Under the pieces are notes generated by a model. The model saw only the letters and a program-made list of their open reading frames with translations, did not search any database and was not told where the DNA came from. Source: an uncultured Oscillospiraceae bacterium (lineage in GTDB: Bacteria; Bacillota; Clostridia; Oscillospirales; Oscillospiraceae). From it: 64,000 nt of DNA. Location: contig CAKUIM010000002.1 of assembly GCA_934660965.1 (NCBI GenBank), positions 62,001-126,000 of the forward strand. Direction: 5' to 3'. Position numbers and translations under genes: made by a program. This document shows, piece after piece, positions 48,964 to 57,175 of the stretch; position 1 is the stretch's first letter, and every line of letters starts with the position of its first letter.

Positions 48964-50877
48964 ATGAAAGACGGCTTTATCAAGGCCGCGGCGGGCACCC
49001 CGGCCATCCGCGTGGCGGACTGCGCCTATAACGCCCGGCAGATCATCGCCCTGATGCAGGAGGCGGCGGAGCGGGGCGTCAAGGTCCTGGCCCTGCCGGA
49101 GCTGTGCGTCACCGGCTACACCTGCGGCGACCTTTTTTTGCAGGACACCCTGCTGCGCGGCGCGGAGGACGCCCTGTCCCATATCCTGCGCGAGACGGCC
49201 GGGCTGGACATGCTCACCGCCGTGGGCCTGCCGGTGCGGTGCAAATGGGATAACAAACTGTATAACTGCGCCGCTGTAATACAAAAAGGAGAGGTTCTGG
49301 GTCTCATTCCCAAGACCTGTCTTCCCAATTACGGGGAATTTTACGAGCAGCGCTGGTTCGTCTCCGGCGCCGGCGCGGACTTTTCCGTCAGCCTTGCCGG
49401 GCAGGAGAACGTGCCCCTGTGCCCCGGCGGTCTTTTTGAGTGCGACGCCATGCCCGGCCTTGTGGTGGGAGTGGAGCTGTGCGAGGATCTGTGGTCCGCC
49501 CAGCCCCCGTCTGTTGCCCTTGTCCGTGCCGGGGCCACGGTGATTCTGAACCTGTCCGCCAGCGACGAGGTGGCGGGCAAGGCGGCCTACCGCCGGCAGC
49601 TGGTGACCGGCCAGTCCGCCCGGCTGCTGTGCGGCTATGTGTACGCCGACGCCGGGCAGGGCGAGTCGTCCACCGACATGGTGTTCGCCGGCCACAATAT
49701 GATCGCGGAAAACGGCGCGCTGCTTGCAGAAAAGCGCTTCTCCACCGGCCTTACGGTGTCGGAGCTGGACCTAGAGCGCCTTATCTACGAGCGCCGGCGG
49801 ATGAACACCTTCACCGGGGACACGGAGCACGTCTGGCGGCAGGGCTTCCCCCTTGATGTTACCGAGACGGCCCTCACCCGCCCCGTTTCTCCCGCCCCCT
49901 TCGTCCCCCAGGGGCAGCAGGACCGGGCGCAGCGCTGCGACGAGATCCTGCGCATTGCCGCCCTGGGCCTTGCAAAGCGGCTGGAGCACACCGGCGCCCC
50001 CTGCGCGGTCATCGGGCTGTCCGGCGGGCTGGACTCCACCCTGGCCATCCTCATCACCGCCATGGCCTTCGACCTTCTCGGCCGCAGCCGCGGCGGGATC
50101 ATCGCCGTGACCATGCCGTGCTTCGGCACCACGGCGCGCACCCGCTCCAACGCGGAGATCCTTGCCGGGGAGCTGGGGGCGGAGCTTCGTGTGGTGGACA
50201 TCGGCGACGCGGTGCGCCAGCACTTTGCCGACATCGGCCAGAGCATGGATGACCACTCCGTCACCTTTGAAAACGGCCAGGCCCGGGAGCGCACCCAGGT
50301 GCTCATGGACATCGCCAATAAGGCCGGCGGCCTTGTCATCGGCACCGGCGACCTCTCCGAGCTTGCCCTGGGCTGGTGCACCTACAACGGCGACCACATG
50401 AGCATGTACGGCGTCAATGCCTCCATCCCCAAGACCCTGGTGCGCCACCTGGTGGCCTACGTGGCCGACGACCGGGGCGGCAGGCTGGGCGCGGTGCTGC
50501 GGGACATTCTCGATACCCCCGTCTCGCCGGAGCTGCTTCCCCCCAAGGACGGGGAGATCGCCCAGAAAACCGAGGACCTGGTGGGCCCCTATGAGCTCCA
50601 CGACTTCTTCCTCTACTACGCCGTGCGCTGGGGCTTCCCGCCCCGGAAGGTACTGCGGCTGGCCCGGTACGCCCTGGGGGCGCAGTATGACCGGGCCACC
50701 CTCCTCAAGTGGCTCAAAAACTTCTACCGGCGGTTCTTCTCCCAGCAGTTCAAGCGCTCCTGCCTGCCCGACGGCCCCAAGGTGGGCACCCTCACCCTCT
50801 CCCCCCGCGGCGACTGGCGCATGCCGTCTGACGCCGTGGCAAAGCTCTGGCTCGATGAGCTGGAGGGACTGGAGTAA
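48964..50877 (+). CDS. nadE: glutamine-dependent NAD+ synthetase
   Basis: 637 residues, two domains. The N-terminal nitrilase-fold glutaminase has E46 in LPELCVTGYTCGD, the lysine in GLIPKTCLPNYGEFYE and the nucleophile cysteine in VGVELCEDLW. Ammonia passes to the synthetase domain with PP-loop IGLSGGLDSTLA and GTGDLSELALGWCTYNGDHMSMYGVN. It amidates nicotinate adenine dinucleotide using ATP and glutamine. GAAAGGAGG precedes ATG. Its last 18 codons and about 50 bases beyond are repeated 198 bases downstream. Confidence 0.96.
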   Translation: MKDGFIKAAAGTPAIRVADCAYNARQIIALMQEAAERGVKVLALPELCVTGYTCGDLFLQDTLLRGAEDALSHILRETAGLDMLTAVGLPVRCKWDNKLYNCAAVIQKGEVLGLIPKTCLPNYGEFYEQRWFVSGAGADFSVSLAGQENVPLCPGGLFECDAMPGLVVGVELCEDLWSAQPPSVALVRAGATVILNLSASDEVAGKAAYRRQLVTGQSARLLCGYVYADAGQGESSTDMVFAGHNMIAENGALLAEKRFSTGLTVSELDLERLIYERRRMNTFTGDTEHVWRQGFPLDVTETALTRPVSPAPFVPQGQQDRAQRCDEILRIAALGLAKRLEHTGAPCAVIGLSGGLDSTLAILITAMAFDLLGRSRGGIIAVTMPCFGTTARTRSNAEILAGELGAELRVVDIGDAVRQHFADIGQSMDDHSVTFENGQARERTQVLMDIANKAGGLVIGTGDLSELALGWCTYNGDHMSMYGVNASIPKTLVRHLVAYVADDRGGRLGAVLRDILDTPVSPELLPPKDGEIAQKTEDLVGPYELHDFFLYYAVRWGFPPRKVLRLARYALGAQYDRATLLKWLKNFYRRFFSQQFKRSCLPDGPKVGTLTLSPRGDWRMPSDAVAKLWLDELEGLE

Positions 50878-50927
50878 TCGGCAGGGTCTCCCCGCCAGTC
50901 GCCCAAACGGGGCCCCCGCAAAGGCAC
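50816..50927. repeat. direct repeat, copy 1 (3' end of nadE)
   Basis: 112 bases covering the last codons of nadE plus downstream DNA; 110 of 112 positions match copy 2 at an offset of 198. A 12-base-pair hairpin (50914-50925 with 50929-50940) straddles its end. Confidence 0.92.
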
Positions 50928-51013
50928 CGCCTTTGTGGGGAAAGGAGACGCAGCGAAGCGGCCGAGCTTTCGCCAAAAGGCGGAAGCGAGAAATGCGAAG
51001 CTTGCGGCGACGC

Positions 51014-51125
51014 GGCGCATGCCGTCTGACGCCGTGGCAAAGCTCTGGCTCGATGAGCTGGAGGGGCTGGAGTAATCGGCAGGGTCTCCCCGCCAGTCGC
51101 CCAAACAGGGCCCCCGCAAAGGCAC
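51014..51125. repeat. direct repeat, copy 2 (duplicated nadE end)
   Basis: Second copy, with the same MPSDAVAKLWLDELEG codons and stop, but not joined to a gene. The 86 bases between the copies hold only small hairpins. A CTCCGCCCC/GGGGCGGAG hairpin at 51131-51154 follows and could end the nadE message. Confidence 0.92.
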
Positions 51126-51189
51126 GCACGCTCCGCCCCAACAAGGGGGCGGAGTGGAAATTTTCAAAACAGCAAAGCGGTGACATTTC

Positions 51190-51783
51190 TTGAATAAGTA
51201 TCTTGACCTCTTCCTCACCTTCGCAAAGGTGGGAGTATGCACCTTCGGCGGCGGCTACGCCATGCTACCCATCCTCCAGCGGGAGTTGGTGGACAACAGG
51301 GGCTGGGCCACCGAGGATCAGCTCTCCGACTACTACGCCGTAGGCCAGTGCACCCCCGGTGTCATCGCCGTCAACACTGCCACCTTTGTGGGCAGCAGCA
51401 TCGGCGGCGTACCCGGCGGCGTCATTGCCACCCTGGGCGTGGTGTTCCCGTCCATCGTCATCATTCTGGTGGTGGCGGCCTTCTTGAGCAATTTCATGCA
51501 TATCCAGTGGGTGATTCACGCCTTCAACGGTATCCGGGCGGGCGTGGTGGCCCTGATTCTGAAGAGCGTTATCAAGCTGTGCAAAAACTCCGTCATCGAC
51601 TGGCCCACCCGCATTCTCTACACGCTGGTGCTCATCCTGGCCGCCGTGGGCGCCTTCGTGCCCCTGCCCGGCGGCGCGCTGGGTACGGTGCTGGACTATC
51701 TCACCTCCCCGGTGGTGCTGGTGGTGCTCGCCGGCGCGGCGGGGCTGTGTGTCCGGGCGGCGAAGGGGGGGCTCAAGGCATGA
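51190..51783 (+). CDS. chromate transporter family protein, first half
   Basis: 197 residues with a TTG start at 51190 (MNKYLDLFLTFAKVGVCTFGG when initiated); the ribosome site is poor. One CHR domain: TFGGGYAMLPILQREL, the GQCTPGVIAVNTATFVG loop and about six helices. It forms a pair with the next gene (ATGA overlap), the usual short-chain ChrA layout. Members move chromate or sulfate-like anions; the natural substrate in gut anaerobes is unclear. Confidence 0.9.
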   Translation: MNKYLDLFLTFAKVGVCTFGGGYAMLPILQRELVDNRGWATEDQLSDYYAVGQCTPGVIAVNTATFVGSSIGGVPGGVIATLGVVFPSIVIILVVAAFLSNFMHIQWVIHAFNGIRAGVVALILKSVIKLCKNSVIDWPTRILYTLVLILAAVGAFVPLPGGALGTVLDYLTSPVVLVVLAGAAGLCVRAAKGGLKA

Positions 51784-52340
51784 TCTATCTGCGCCTTTTC
51801 TGGGAGTTCTGCAAGGTGGGCCTGTTCTCCGTGGGGGGCGGCCTTGCCACCATCCCCTTCCTCACCAACCTTGGGGAGCGCACCGGCTGGTTCACCTCCG
51901 GGCAGCTGGCAGACATGATCGCCATCTCCGAGTCCACCCCCGGCCCCATGGGGGTGAACACCGCCACCTACGTGGGCTTTGCCTGCGGCGGCATCCCCGG
52001 CGGGGTGGTGGCCACCCTGGGGCTCATCTTCCCCTCCATCATCATCATTCTGGTCATCGCAAAATTTCTCCAGCGCTTCCGGCAGTCCAGGGCGGTGGAC
52101 GCGGTGTTCTACGGCCTGCGCGCGGCGTCGGTGGCGCTCATCACCGCGGCCCTTCTCCAGGTGGCCGCCATCGCCCTGCTCAACCGGGAGGCCCCCTTCG
52201 GCCCGGCCTACTTCAACTTCCCGGCCATCATTCTCGCGGCGGTCATCTTCGCCCTCATCACCGTCACCCCGGCCAAAAAGCTCCACCCCATCTGCTTCAT
52301 CGGCCTTGCCGCCCTGACCGGCATTATCTTCAAAATGTAA
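51780..52340 (+). CDS. chromate transporter family protein, second half
   Basis: 186 residues (MIYLRLFWEFCKVGLFSVGGG). CHR domain with GGLATIPFLTNLGE and the ISESTPGPMGVNTATYVGF loop; about six helices. ATG overlaps the stop of the first half by 4 bases, so the two are made in equal amounts to form the full carrier. Confidence 0.9.
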   Translation: MIYLRLFWEFCKVGLFSVGGGLATIPFLTNLGERTGWFTSGQLADMIAISESTPGPMGVNTATYVGFACGGIPGGVVATLGLIFPSIIIILVIAKFLQRFRQSRAVDAVFYGLRAASVALITAALLQVAAIALLNREAPFGPAYFNFPAIILAAVIFALITVTPAKKLHPICFIGLAALTGIIFKM

Positions 52341-52350
52341 CAAGCCGCGC

Positions 52351-52387
52351 AAAGCCCGCACCCGGTCCCCCCGGATGCGGGCTTTTT
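52351..52387 (+). terminator. terminator of the chromate-transporter pair
   Basis: Imperfect stem AAAGCCCGCA/TGCGGGCTTT plus inner CCGG/CCGG, then TTCT. Lies against the convergent YfcC stop. Confidence 0.8.
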
Positions 52388-53785
52388 CTATCCTGCCAGC
52401 GCCCCCAGGCACAAAAGGCCCAGGCAGAGCAGGAAGGCGCACAGCAGATACTTCCAGATGAATTTCAGCCACCGGTCGTAGGGCACATGGCCGATGGCCA
52501 GCGCCCCCATCACCACGGCGCTTGTGGGCGTGACAAGGTTGACAAGGCCGCAGGCGCACTGGAACGCGGTGATGACAAGGCTGCGGCTCACTCCGGCAAA
52601 GTCCGCCAGGGGCGCCATGATGGGCATAGAGAGGGTGGCAAGCCCCGAGGTGGACGGGATGAGAAAGGACAGGGGCAGATAGATGAGATACACCAGGGCC
52701 ATGAAGGTGAGCCTGCCCGCCCCGGCCAGGGCCGACTCGCCCCAGCTCAGGATGGTGTCGGTGATCCTGCCGCTGTTCATCACCACCGTGATGCCACGGG
52801 AGATGCCGATGATGAACGCCACCCCCAGCAGCTCCGCGGCGCCGGAGACGAAGGCGTTCACCGTCTCCTCCTCCGAAAGGCCGCAGCAGATGCCGGTGAG
52901 GATGGCCGCGCCCAGGAACAGGGCGGAGAGCTCCGGGAACCACCAGCCCAGCTCGGGAAGGGCCGCCCCCATCTCCCCGAAGGGAATGACGGCGTACACC
53001 ATCACAAGGAAGGTGGCGGCAAAGAAGAGCAGCGCCAGCCTCTGCCGGCCATTGAGTTTTGCCCCCTCCGGGGCGCTGCCGCCGAAGTGGGAAAGGTGCT
53101 CCCCCCGCAGCTCCGCCACCAGAGAGCGCTCCGGCTGCGCCTTCACCCGCCCGGCGTAGGCCATCACCGTCCAGATGGCCAGGGCCAGCAGCAGCGCCAG
53201 CAGCGCCAGGCGCAGCAGCAGCCCCTCCCCCAGAGACACCCCGGCAAAGCCTGCGGCGATGCCGGTGGCGAAGGGGTTCACCGTGGAGCCCAGCACCCCG
53301 GCCCCCGCCCCCAGCAGGATGATGGCCACACCGGTGAGGGCGTCGTACCCGGCGGCGACGACGATGGGCAGCACCAGGGGGTAGAAGGCGATGGTCTCCT
53401 CCGCCATGCCGAAGGTGGTGCCCCCCAGGGCAAAGGCGCACATCAGAATGGGGATGAGGAGCTTTTCCCGCCCCCGCAGGGCGCGGATGATGGCGGCGAT
53501 GCCCGCGTTGATGGCGCCGGTGGCCGACACCACCCCGAGAAAGCCGCCCACCATCAGGATAAAGGCCGCCACGTCGATGGCCTCGTAAAGGCCCTCCATG
53601 GGGGCGGTTACCACAGCGGAAATGCTCTGGCGCTGCTGCTCCACCCGGTGGTAGCTGCCGGCGATGGGCTCGCCGTCCTCCCGGTAGTCGTACTGCCCGG
53701 CGGGGATGACCCAGGTCAGGGCGATCATCAACAGAATGATGAGAAAGAGCACCGTATAGGCGGTGGGCATCTTGAACCTGCGCAT
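52388..53785 (-). CDS. YfcC-family carrier in the arginine deiminase operon
   Basis: 465 residues from MRRFKMPTAYTVLFLIILLM at 53785, with AGGAGGG upstream. About twelve helices; the signatures ALGGTTFGMAEETIAFYPL and LGSTVNPFATGIAAG mark the C4-dicarboxylate/YfcC carrier group. As last gene of arcA-arcB-arcC it most likely takes up arginine or exchanges it for ornithine, in place of ArcD. That is inferred from neighbours; the family itself is loosely defined. Confidence 0.88.
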   Translation of the reverse strand: MRRFKMPTAYTVLFLIILLMIALTWVIPAGQYDYREDGEPIAGSYHRVEQQRQSISAVVTAPMEGLYEAIDVAAFILMVGGFLGVVSATGAINAGIAAIIRALRGREKLLIPILMCAFALGGTTFGMAEETIAFYPLVLPIVVAAGYDALTGVAIILLGAGAGVLGSTVNPFATGIAAGFAGVSLGEGLLLRLALLALLLALAIWTVMAYAGRVKAQPERSLVAELRGEHLSHFGGSAPEGAKLNGRQRLALLFFAATFLVMVYAVIPFGEMGAALPELGWWFPELSALFLGAAILTGICCGLSEEETVNAFVSGAAELLGVAFIIGISRGITVVMNSGRITDTILSWGESALAGAGRLTFMALVYLIYLPLSFLIPSTSGLATLSMPIMAPLADFAGVSRSLVITAFQCACGLVNLVTPTSAVVMGALAIGHVPYDRWLKFIWKYLLCAFLLCLGLLCLGALAG

Positions 53786-53789
53786 GGCG

Positions 53790-54755
53790 TCATCCCTCCT
53801 GCTGCCCGCCGCCCACAACCTGGGTGCCCCGGGTGCCCGCAAGGCCCTCCAGTCCCAGCTCCAGCGAGGTGATGACCGCCCGGCGGCCCGGGGCGCTGCG
53901 GGCGAAGGCCGCGGCCGCCTCCACCTTGGGCAGCATGGAGCCCGCGCCGAACTCCCCCTGCCGGGCATAGACCTCCAGCTGCTCCGGCGAGACGTGGCCC
54001 AGGTCGGTCTGGCCGGGCTTTCCGAAGCGGATGGCCACGGCGGGCACCTCGGTGAGGATGAGCAGCACGTCGGCCTCCATCTCCTGGGCCAGGCGGCAGG
54101 CGGCAAGGTCCTTGTCGATCACCGCCGCCACCCCCTCCAGGGTGCCGTCGGGCCGCTCCACCACCGGGATGCCGCCGCCCCCGCAGGCGATGGAGATGGT
54201 GGTGCTCCAAAGCGTCCGGATGGTGCCGATTTCCACAATGCGCACCGGCTTGGGGGAGGGCACCACCCGCCGCCAGCCCCGGCCGGAGTCCTCGCGCATC
54301 ACATAGCCCCGCTCCCGCTCCAGCGCCGCGGCCTGCTCCCGGGTGTAAAAGGGGCCGATGGGCTTGGTGGGGTTCTGGAAGGCGGGGTCGTCCGGGTTCA
54401 CCACCATCTGGGTCACCAGGGACACCACCGGGACGTCCCGTCCCGCCCGGCGCAGCTCCTCGGTGAGGGCCTGCTGGAGGTGATAGCCGATATAGCCCTG
54501 GCTCATGGCACCGCACACATCAAAGGGCATGGGGGGCGTGACGTCCGCCGCCGTCTCCCCGGCCAGCACAATGCGCCCCACCTGGGGGCCGTTGCCGTGG
54601 ACGATGGCCAGCTCGTACCCCTGGGCCGACATCCGGGCCAGCTGCCGGGCCGTGCGGGCGGCCACCGCGCGCTGGGACTGGGCGGTGGGGGGCAGGGCCT
54701 TATCCTCCAGGGCGTTGCCCCCCAGGGCCGCCACCACCTTGATGGGGCCGCTCAT
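53790..54755 (-). CDS. arcC: carbamate kinase
   Basis: 321 residues of the amino-acid kinase fold. VVAALGGNAL, IVHGNGPQVGRI, ACGGGGIPVV and VIDKDLAACRLAQEMEADVLLILTEVP are all characteristic. It makes ATP from carbamoyl phosphate and ADP, the energy step of the arginine deiminase route. ATG overlaps the stop of arcB (ATGA), and the carrier follows after 4 bases. Confidence 0.97.
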   Translation of the reverse strand: MSGPIKVVAALGGNALEDKALPPTAQSQRAVAARTARQLARMSAQGYELAIVHGNGPQVGRIVLAGETAADVTPPMPFDVCGAMSQGYIGYHLQQALTEELRRAGRDVPVVSLVTQMVVNPDDPAFQNPTKPIGPFYTREQAAALERERGYVMREDSGRGWRRVVPSPKPVRIVEIGTIRTLWSTTISIACGGGGIPVVERPDGTLEGVAAVIDKDLAACRLAQEMEADVLLILTEVPAVAIRFGKPGQTDLGHVSPEQLEVYARQGEFGAGSMLPKVEAAAAFARSAPGRRAVITSLELGLEGLAGTRGTQVVGGGQQEG

Positions 54756-55744
54756 ACCGTAGCCACCATGACGGCCTTGATGGTGTGCAGGCGGTTCTCC
54801 GCCTCGTCAAACACCACCGAGTGGGGGCCGCGGAACACCTCGTCCGTCACCTCGCGGATGTCCACTCCCTTTTCCTTCCACTCCCGGGCCAGCCTGGTCT
54901 CAAAGTCGTGGAAGGAGGGCAGGCAGTGCATGAACAGCACCTCCGGATTGCCGGTCGCGTCCAGCATGGCCTCGTCGATGCGGTAGGGGGCCAGGAGCCT
55001 GGCCCGCTCGGGGATGAGGTCCTCCTCCCCCATGGAGGCCCAGATGTCGGAGTAGAGTACGTCCGCCCCCCGCAGGTCGTCGATGTTGTCTGACAATCGG
55101 ATGTCCGCGCCGGTGCGCTCCCCCTCCGCCCGGCAGGCGGCGAACACCGCCTTGTCCGCGCCGTCGATGAGTGTCTGGGGGCCGTAGCCCACAAAGTCCA
55201 CCCCCATCTTGCAGCAGCCGTACATCCAGGCGTAGGCCATGTTGTTGCGCACATCCCCCACAAAGGCCACCTTGCAGTGGGAAAGGGGCTTTGCAAGGTG
55301 CTCCTCCATGGTGAGCATGTCCGCCAGGATCTGGGTGGGGTGGTCAAGGTCGGTCAGGCCGTTGAACACCGGCACCCCCGAGTAGCGGGCAAGGTCGATC
55401 ACCGCCTGCTGGTCATAGCCCCGGTACTCGATGCCGTCGAAAAACCGGCCCAGCACCCGGGCAGTGTCCTCCAGCGACTCCTTTTTGCCCATCTGGGACG
55501 AGCCGGGGTCCAGGTAGGTCACGCCGCCCCCCTCCTCCCGGGCCGCCGCCTCGAAGGCGCAGCGGGTGCGGGTGGAGGTCTTTTCAAAGAGCAGCACGAT
55601 GTTCTTGCCCGCCAGGGCCTTGCCGTGGAGACCCATGCGCTTTTTCGCCTTCAGGTCGTGGGCCAGGTCCAGCAGGTAGCGGATCTCCTCTCCGGACAGG
55701 TCCATCAATGTGAGGAAGGATTTCCCCTTGAGATTGACTGCCAT
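54752..55744 (-). CDS. arcB: ornithine carbamoyltransferase
   Basis: 330 residues from MAVNLKGKSFLTLMDLSG at 55744 with AAAAAGGAG. Carbamoyl-phosphate motif EKTSTRTR at about 54-61, ornithine-binding region LVGDVRNNMA-like VAFVGDVRNNMAY, and FMHCLPSFHD. In this context it works in the breakdown direction, turning citrulline into ornithine and carbamoyl phosphate. Confidence 0.96.
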   Translation of the reverse strand: MAVNLKGKSFLTLMDLSGEEIRYLLDLAHDLKAKKRMGLHGKALAGKNIVLLFEKTSTRTRCAFEAAAREEGGGVTYLDPGSSQMGKKESLEDTARVLGRFFDGIEYRGYDQQAVIDLARYSGVPVFNGLTDLDHPTQILADMLTMEEHLAKPLSHCKVAFVGDVRNNMAYAWMYGCCKMGVDFVGYGPQTLIDGADKAVFAACRAEGERTGADIRLSDNIDDLRGADVLYSDIWASMGEEDLIPERARLLAPYRIDEAMLDATGNPEVLFMHCLPSFHDFETRLAREWKEKGVDIREVTDEVFRGPHSVVFDEAENRLHTIKAVMVATV

Positions 55745-55764
55745 AACGATTTTTCTCCTTTTTA

Positions 55765-56982
55765 TCAGACTTCCCCGCGCACCAGGGGCATGGTCATGCA
55801 CCGGGGGCCGCCCCGGCCCCGGCTCAGCTCGCTGCTGGGGATGGTGAGCACCTCCACCCCCGCGTCGGCCATGACGGCGTTGGTGACATAGTTGCGGCTG
55901 TAGGCCACCACCCGGCCCGGGGCGATGCAGAAGGTGTTGGAGCCGTCGTTCCATTGCTCCCGGGCGGCGTCGATGGGCGAGCCGCCGCCGCACTTGATGA
56001 GGGTGACCCGGTCTAAGTGCAGATGCTCCTTCAAAAGCTCCTCCAGGCTCCCGTGCTCCTCGGTGATGGCAAGATGGCCCCCCTCGCCCCCCTCCAGCAC
56101 AAAGACCCGCAGGTCGCTTGTGATATTGGGGTGCATGGTGAACTTGTCCCGGTCCACCATGGTGAACACCGTGTCGAGATGCATGAAGGCCCGGTTTTTG
56201 GGGATGTCGATGGCCAGCACCTTCTCAAAGCCCGTCTTGCCGTCCAGCAGGCGCTTGGCAAGCCGCTCGATGGCCCAGGGCTGGGTGCGCTGGGAGATGC
56301 CCACCGCCAGCACCCGGGGGCTCAAAACCAGAATGTCGCCCCCCTCGATGGAGGCGCCCTCCGTCCGGTCATAGTAGACGGGCACGTCCCGGTACTGGGG
56401 GTGGTAGCGGAAAATATACCTGGCGAAGAGAGTCTCCCGCCGGCGGGTCTGGGTAAACATGCGGTGGATGGTGACGCCCGAACCCACCGCGGCGAAGGGG
56501 TCCCGGGTGAAGTACAGGTTGGGGATGGGGTCAAGGACAAAGGGATAGTAGTCGTCCAGGTAGTCGGTGAGGTTTTTCCGGCCATAGCCCCGGATCTCCG
56601 CCTTGCGCACCCCCTCCATCATCTTCTCCACCATGTTCTTGAGGGACATGGACTCGAAATACTCCATCATGCGGGCGATGCGCTTTTCCCCCTGGACACC
56701 CGCCTCGGCGATATACTCCCGGAGAAATTCCCGGCGCACCTCTTCATTGAGGATGGACTCGGCCACAAGGTCTGTCAGGTACACCACCTCCGCCCCGTTT
56801 TTCCGCAGCACCTCGCAGAAGGCGTCGTGCTCCTCCCGGGCGATTTTCAGATAGGGGATGTCATCGAACAGCAGCCGCTCGATATACTCCGGCATGAGGT
56901 TTTCCAGCTCCCCGCCGGGCCGGTGGAGCAGCACCCGCTTCAGGGGGCCGATCTCGCTTCTCACTTCAATGGCTGGCATCAT
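55765..56982 (-). CDS. arcA: arginine deiminase
   Basis: 405 residues from ATG 56982, preceded by AAAGGAGG (a second ATG follows at once). Active site: FTRDPFA, EGGDILVLSPRVLAVGISQRT, MHLDTVFTMVDRD and nucleophile C395 in GRGGPRCMTMPL. It hydrolyses arginine to citrulline and ammonia. First gene of the arcABC-yfcC operon. An ArgR operator or a strong promoter was not clear to me in the 90 bases upstream. Confidence 0.97.
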   Translation of the reverse strand: MMPAIEVRSEIGPLKRVLLHRPGGELENLMPEYIERLLFDDIPYLKIAREEHDAFCEVLRKNGAEVVYLTDLVAESILNEEVRREFLREYIAEAGVQGEKRIARMMEYFESMSLKNMVEKMMEGVRKAEIRGYGRKNLTDYLDDYYPFVLDPIPNLYFTRDPFAAVGSGVTIHRMFTQTRRRETLFARYIFRYHPQYRDVPVYYDRTEGASIEGGDILVLSPRVLAVGISQRTQPWAIERLAKRLLDGKTGFEKVLAIDIPKNRAFMHLDTVFTMVDRDKFTMHPNITSDLRVFVLEGGEGGHLAITEEHGSLEELLKEHLHLDRVTLIKCGGGSPIDAAREQWNDGSNTFCIAPGRVVAYSRNYVTNAVMADAGVEVLTIPSSELSRGRGGPRCMTMPLVRGEV

Positions 56983-57073
56983 CTGCCGCCCTCCTTTCAC
57001 AGCTTTACAGCCTCTACCTTTCCCAAACGCCGCCGATTTTATTTCACGCAAAGCAAAAAAGCGCGCGCAGGGC

Positions 57074-57113
57074 GCAAAAAAAGCAGCCCGGACACCGAAG
57101 TGTCCGGGCTGCG
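57074..57113 (-). terminator. terminator of the SLH/DUF6273 gene
   Basis: Thirteen-base-pair stem GCAGCCCGGACAC/GTGTCCGGGCTGC with CGAA loop; on the minus strand TTTTTTT follows. Confidence 0.9.
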
Positions 57114-57175
57114 GGGCCTTTCAGGGCCGGAGCGCGCCGCGCCCTATGGCGCGGGCCGGATTTTATGCGTCTGCG

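Noticed and set aside
50816..51125. Insertion sequence or CRISPR-type repeat
   Set aside because: Only two copies, no terminal inverted repeats, no transposase and part of the repeat is nadE coding sequence.
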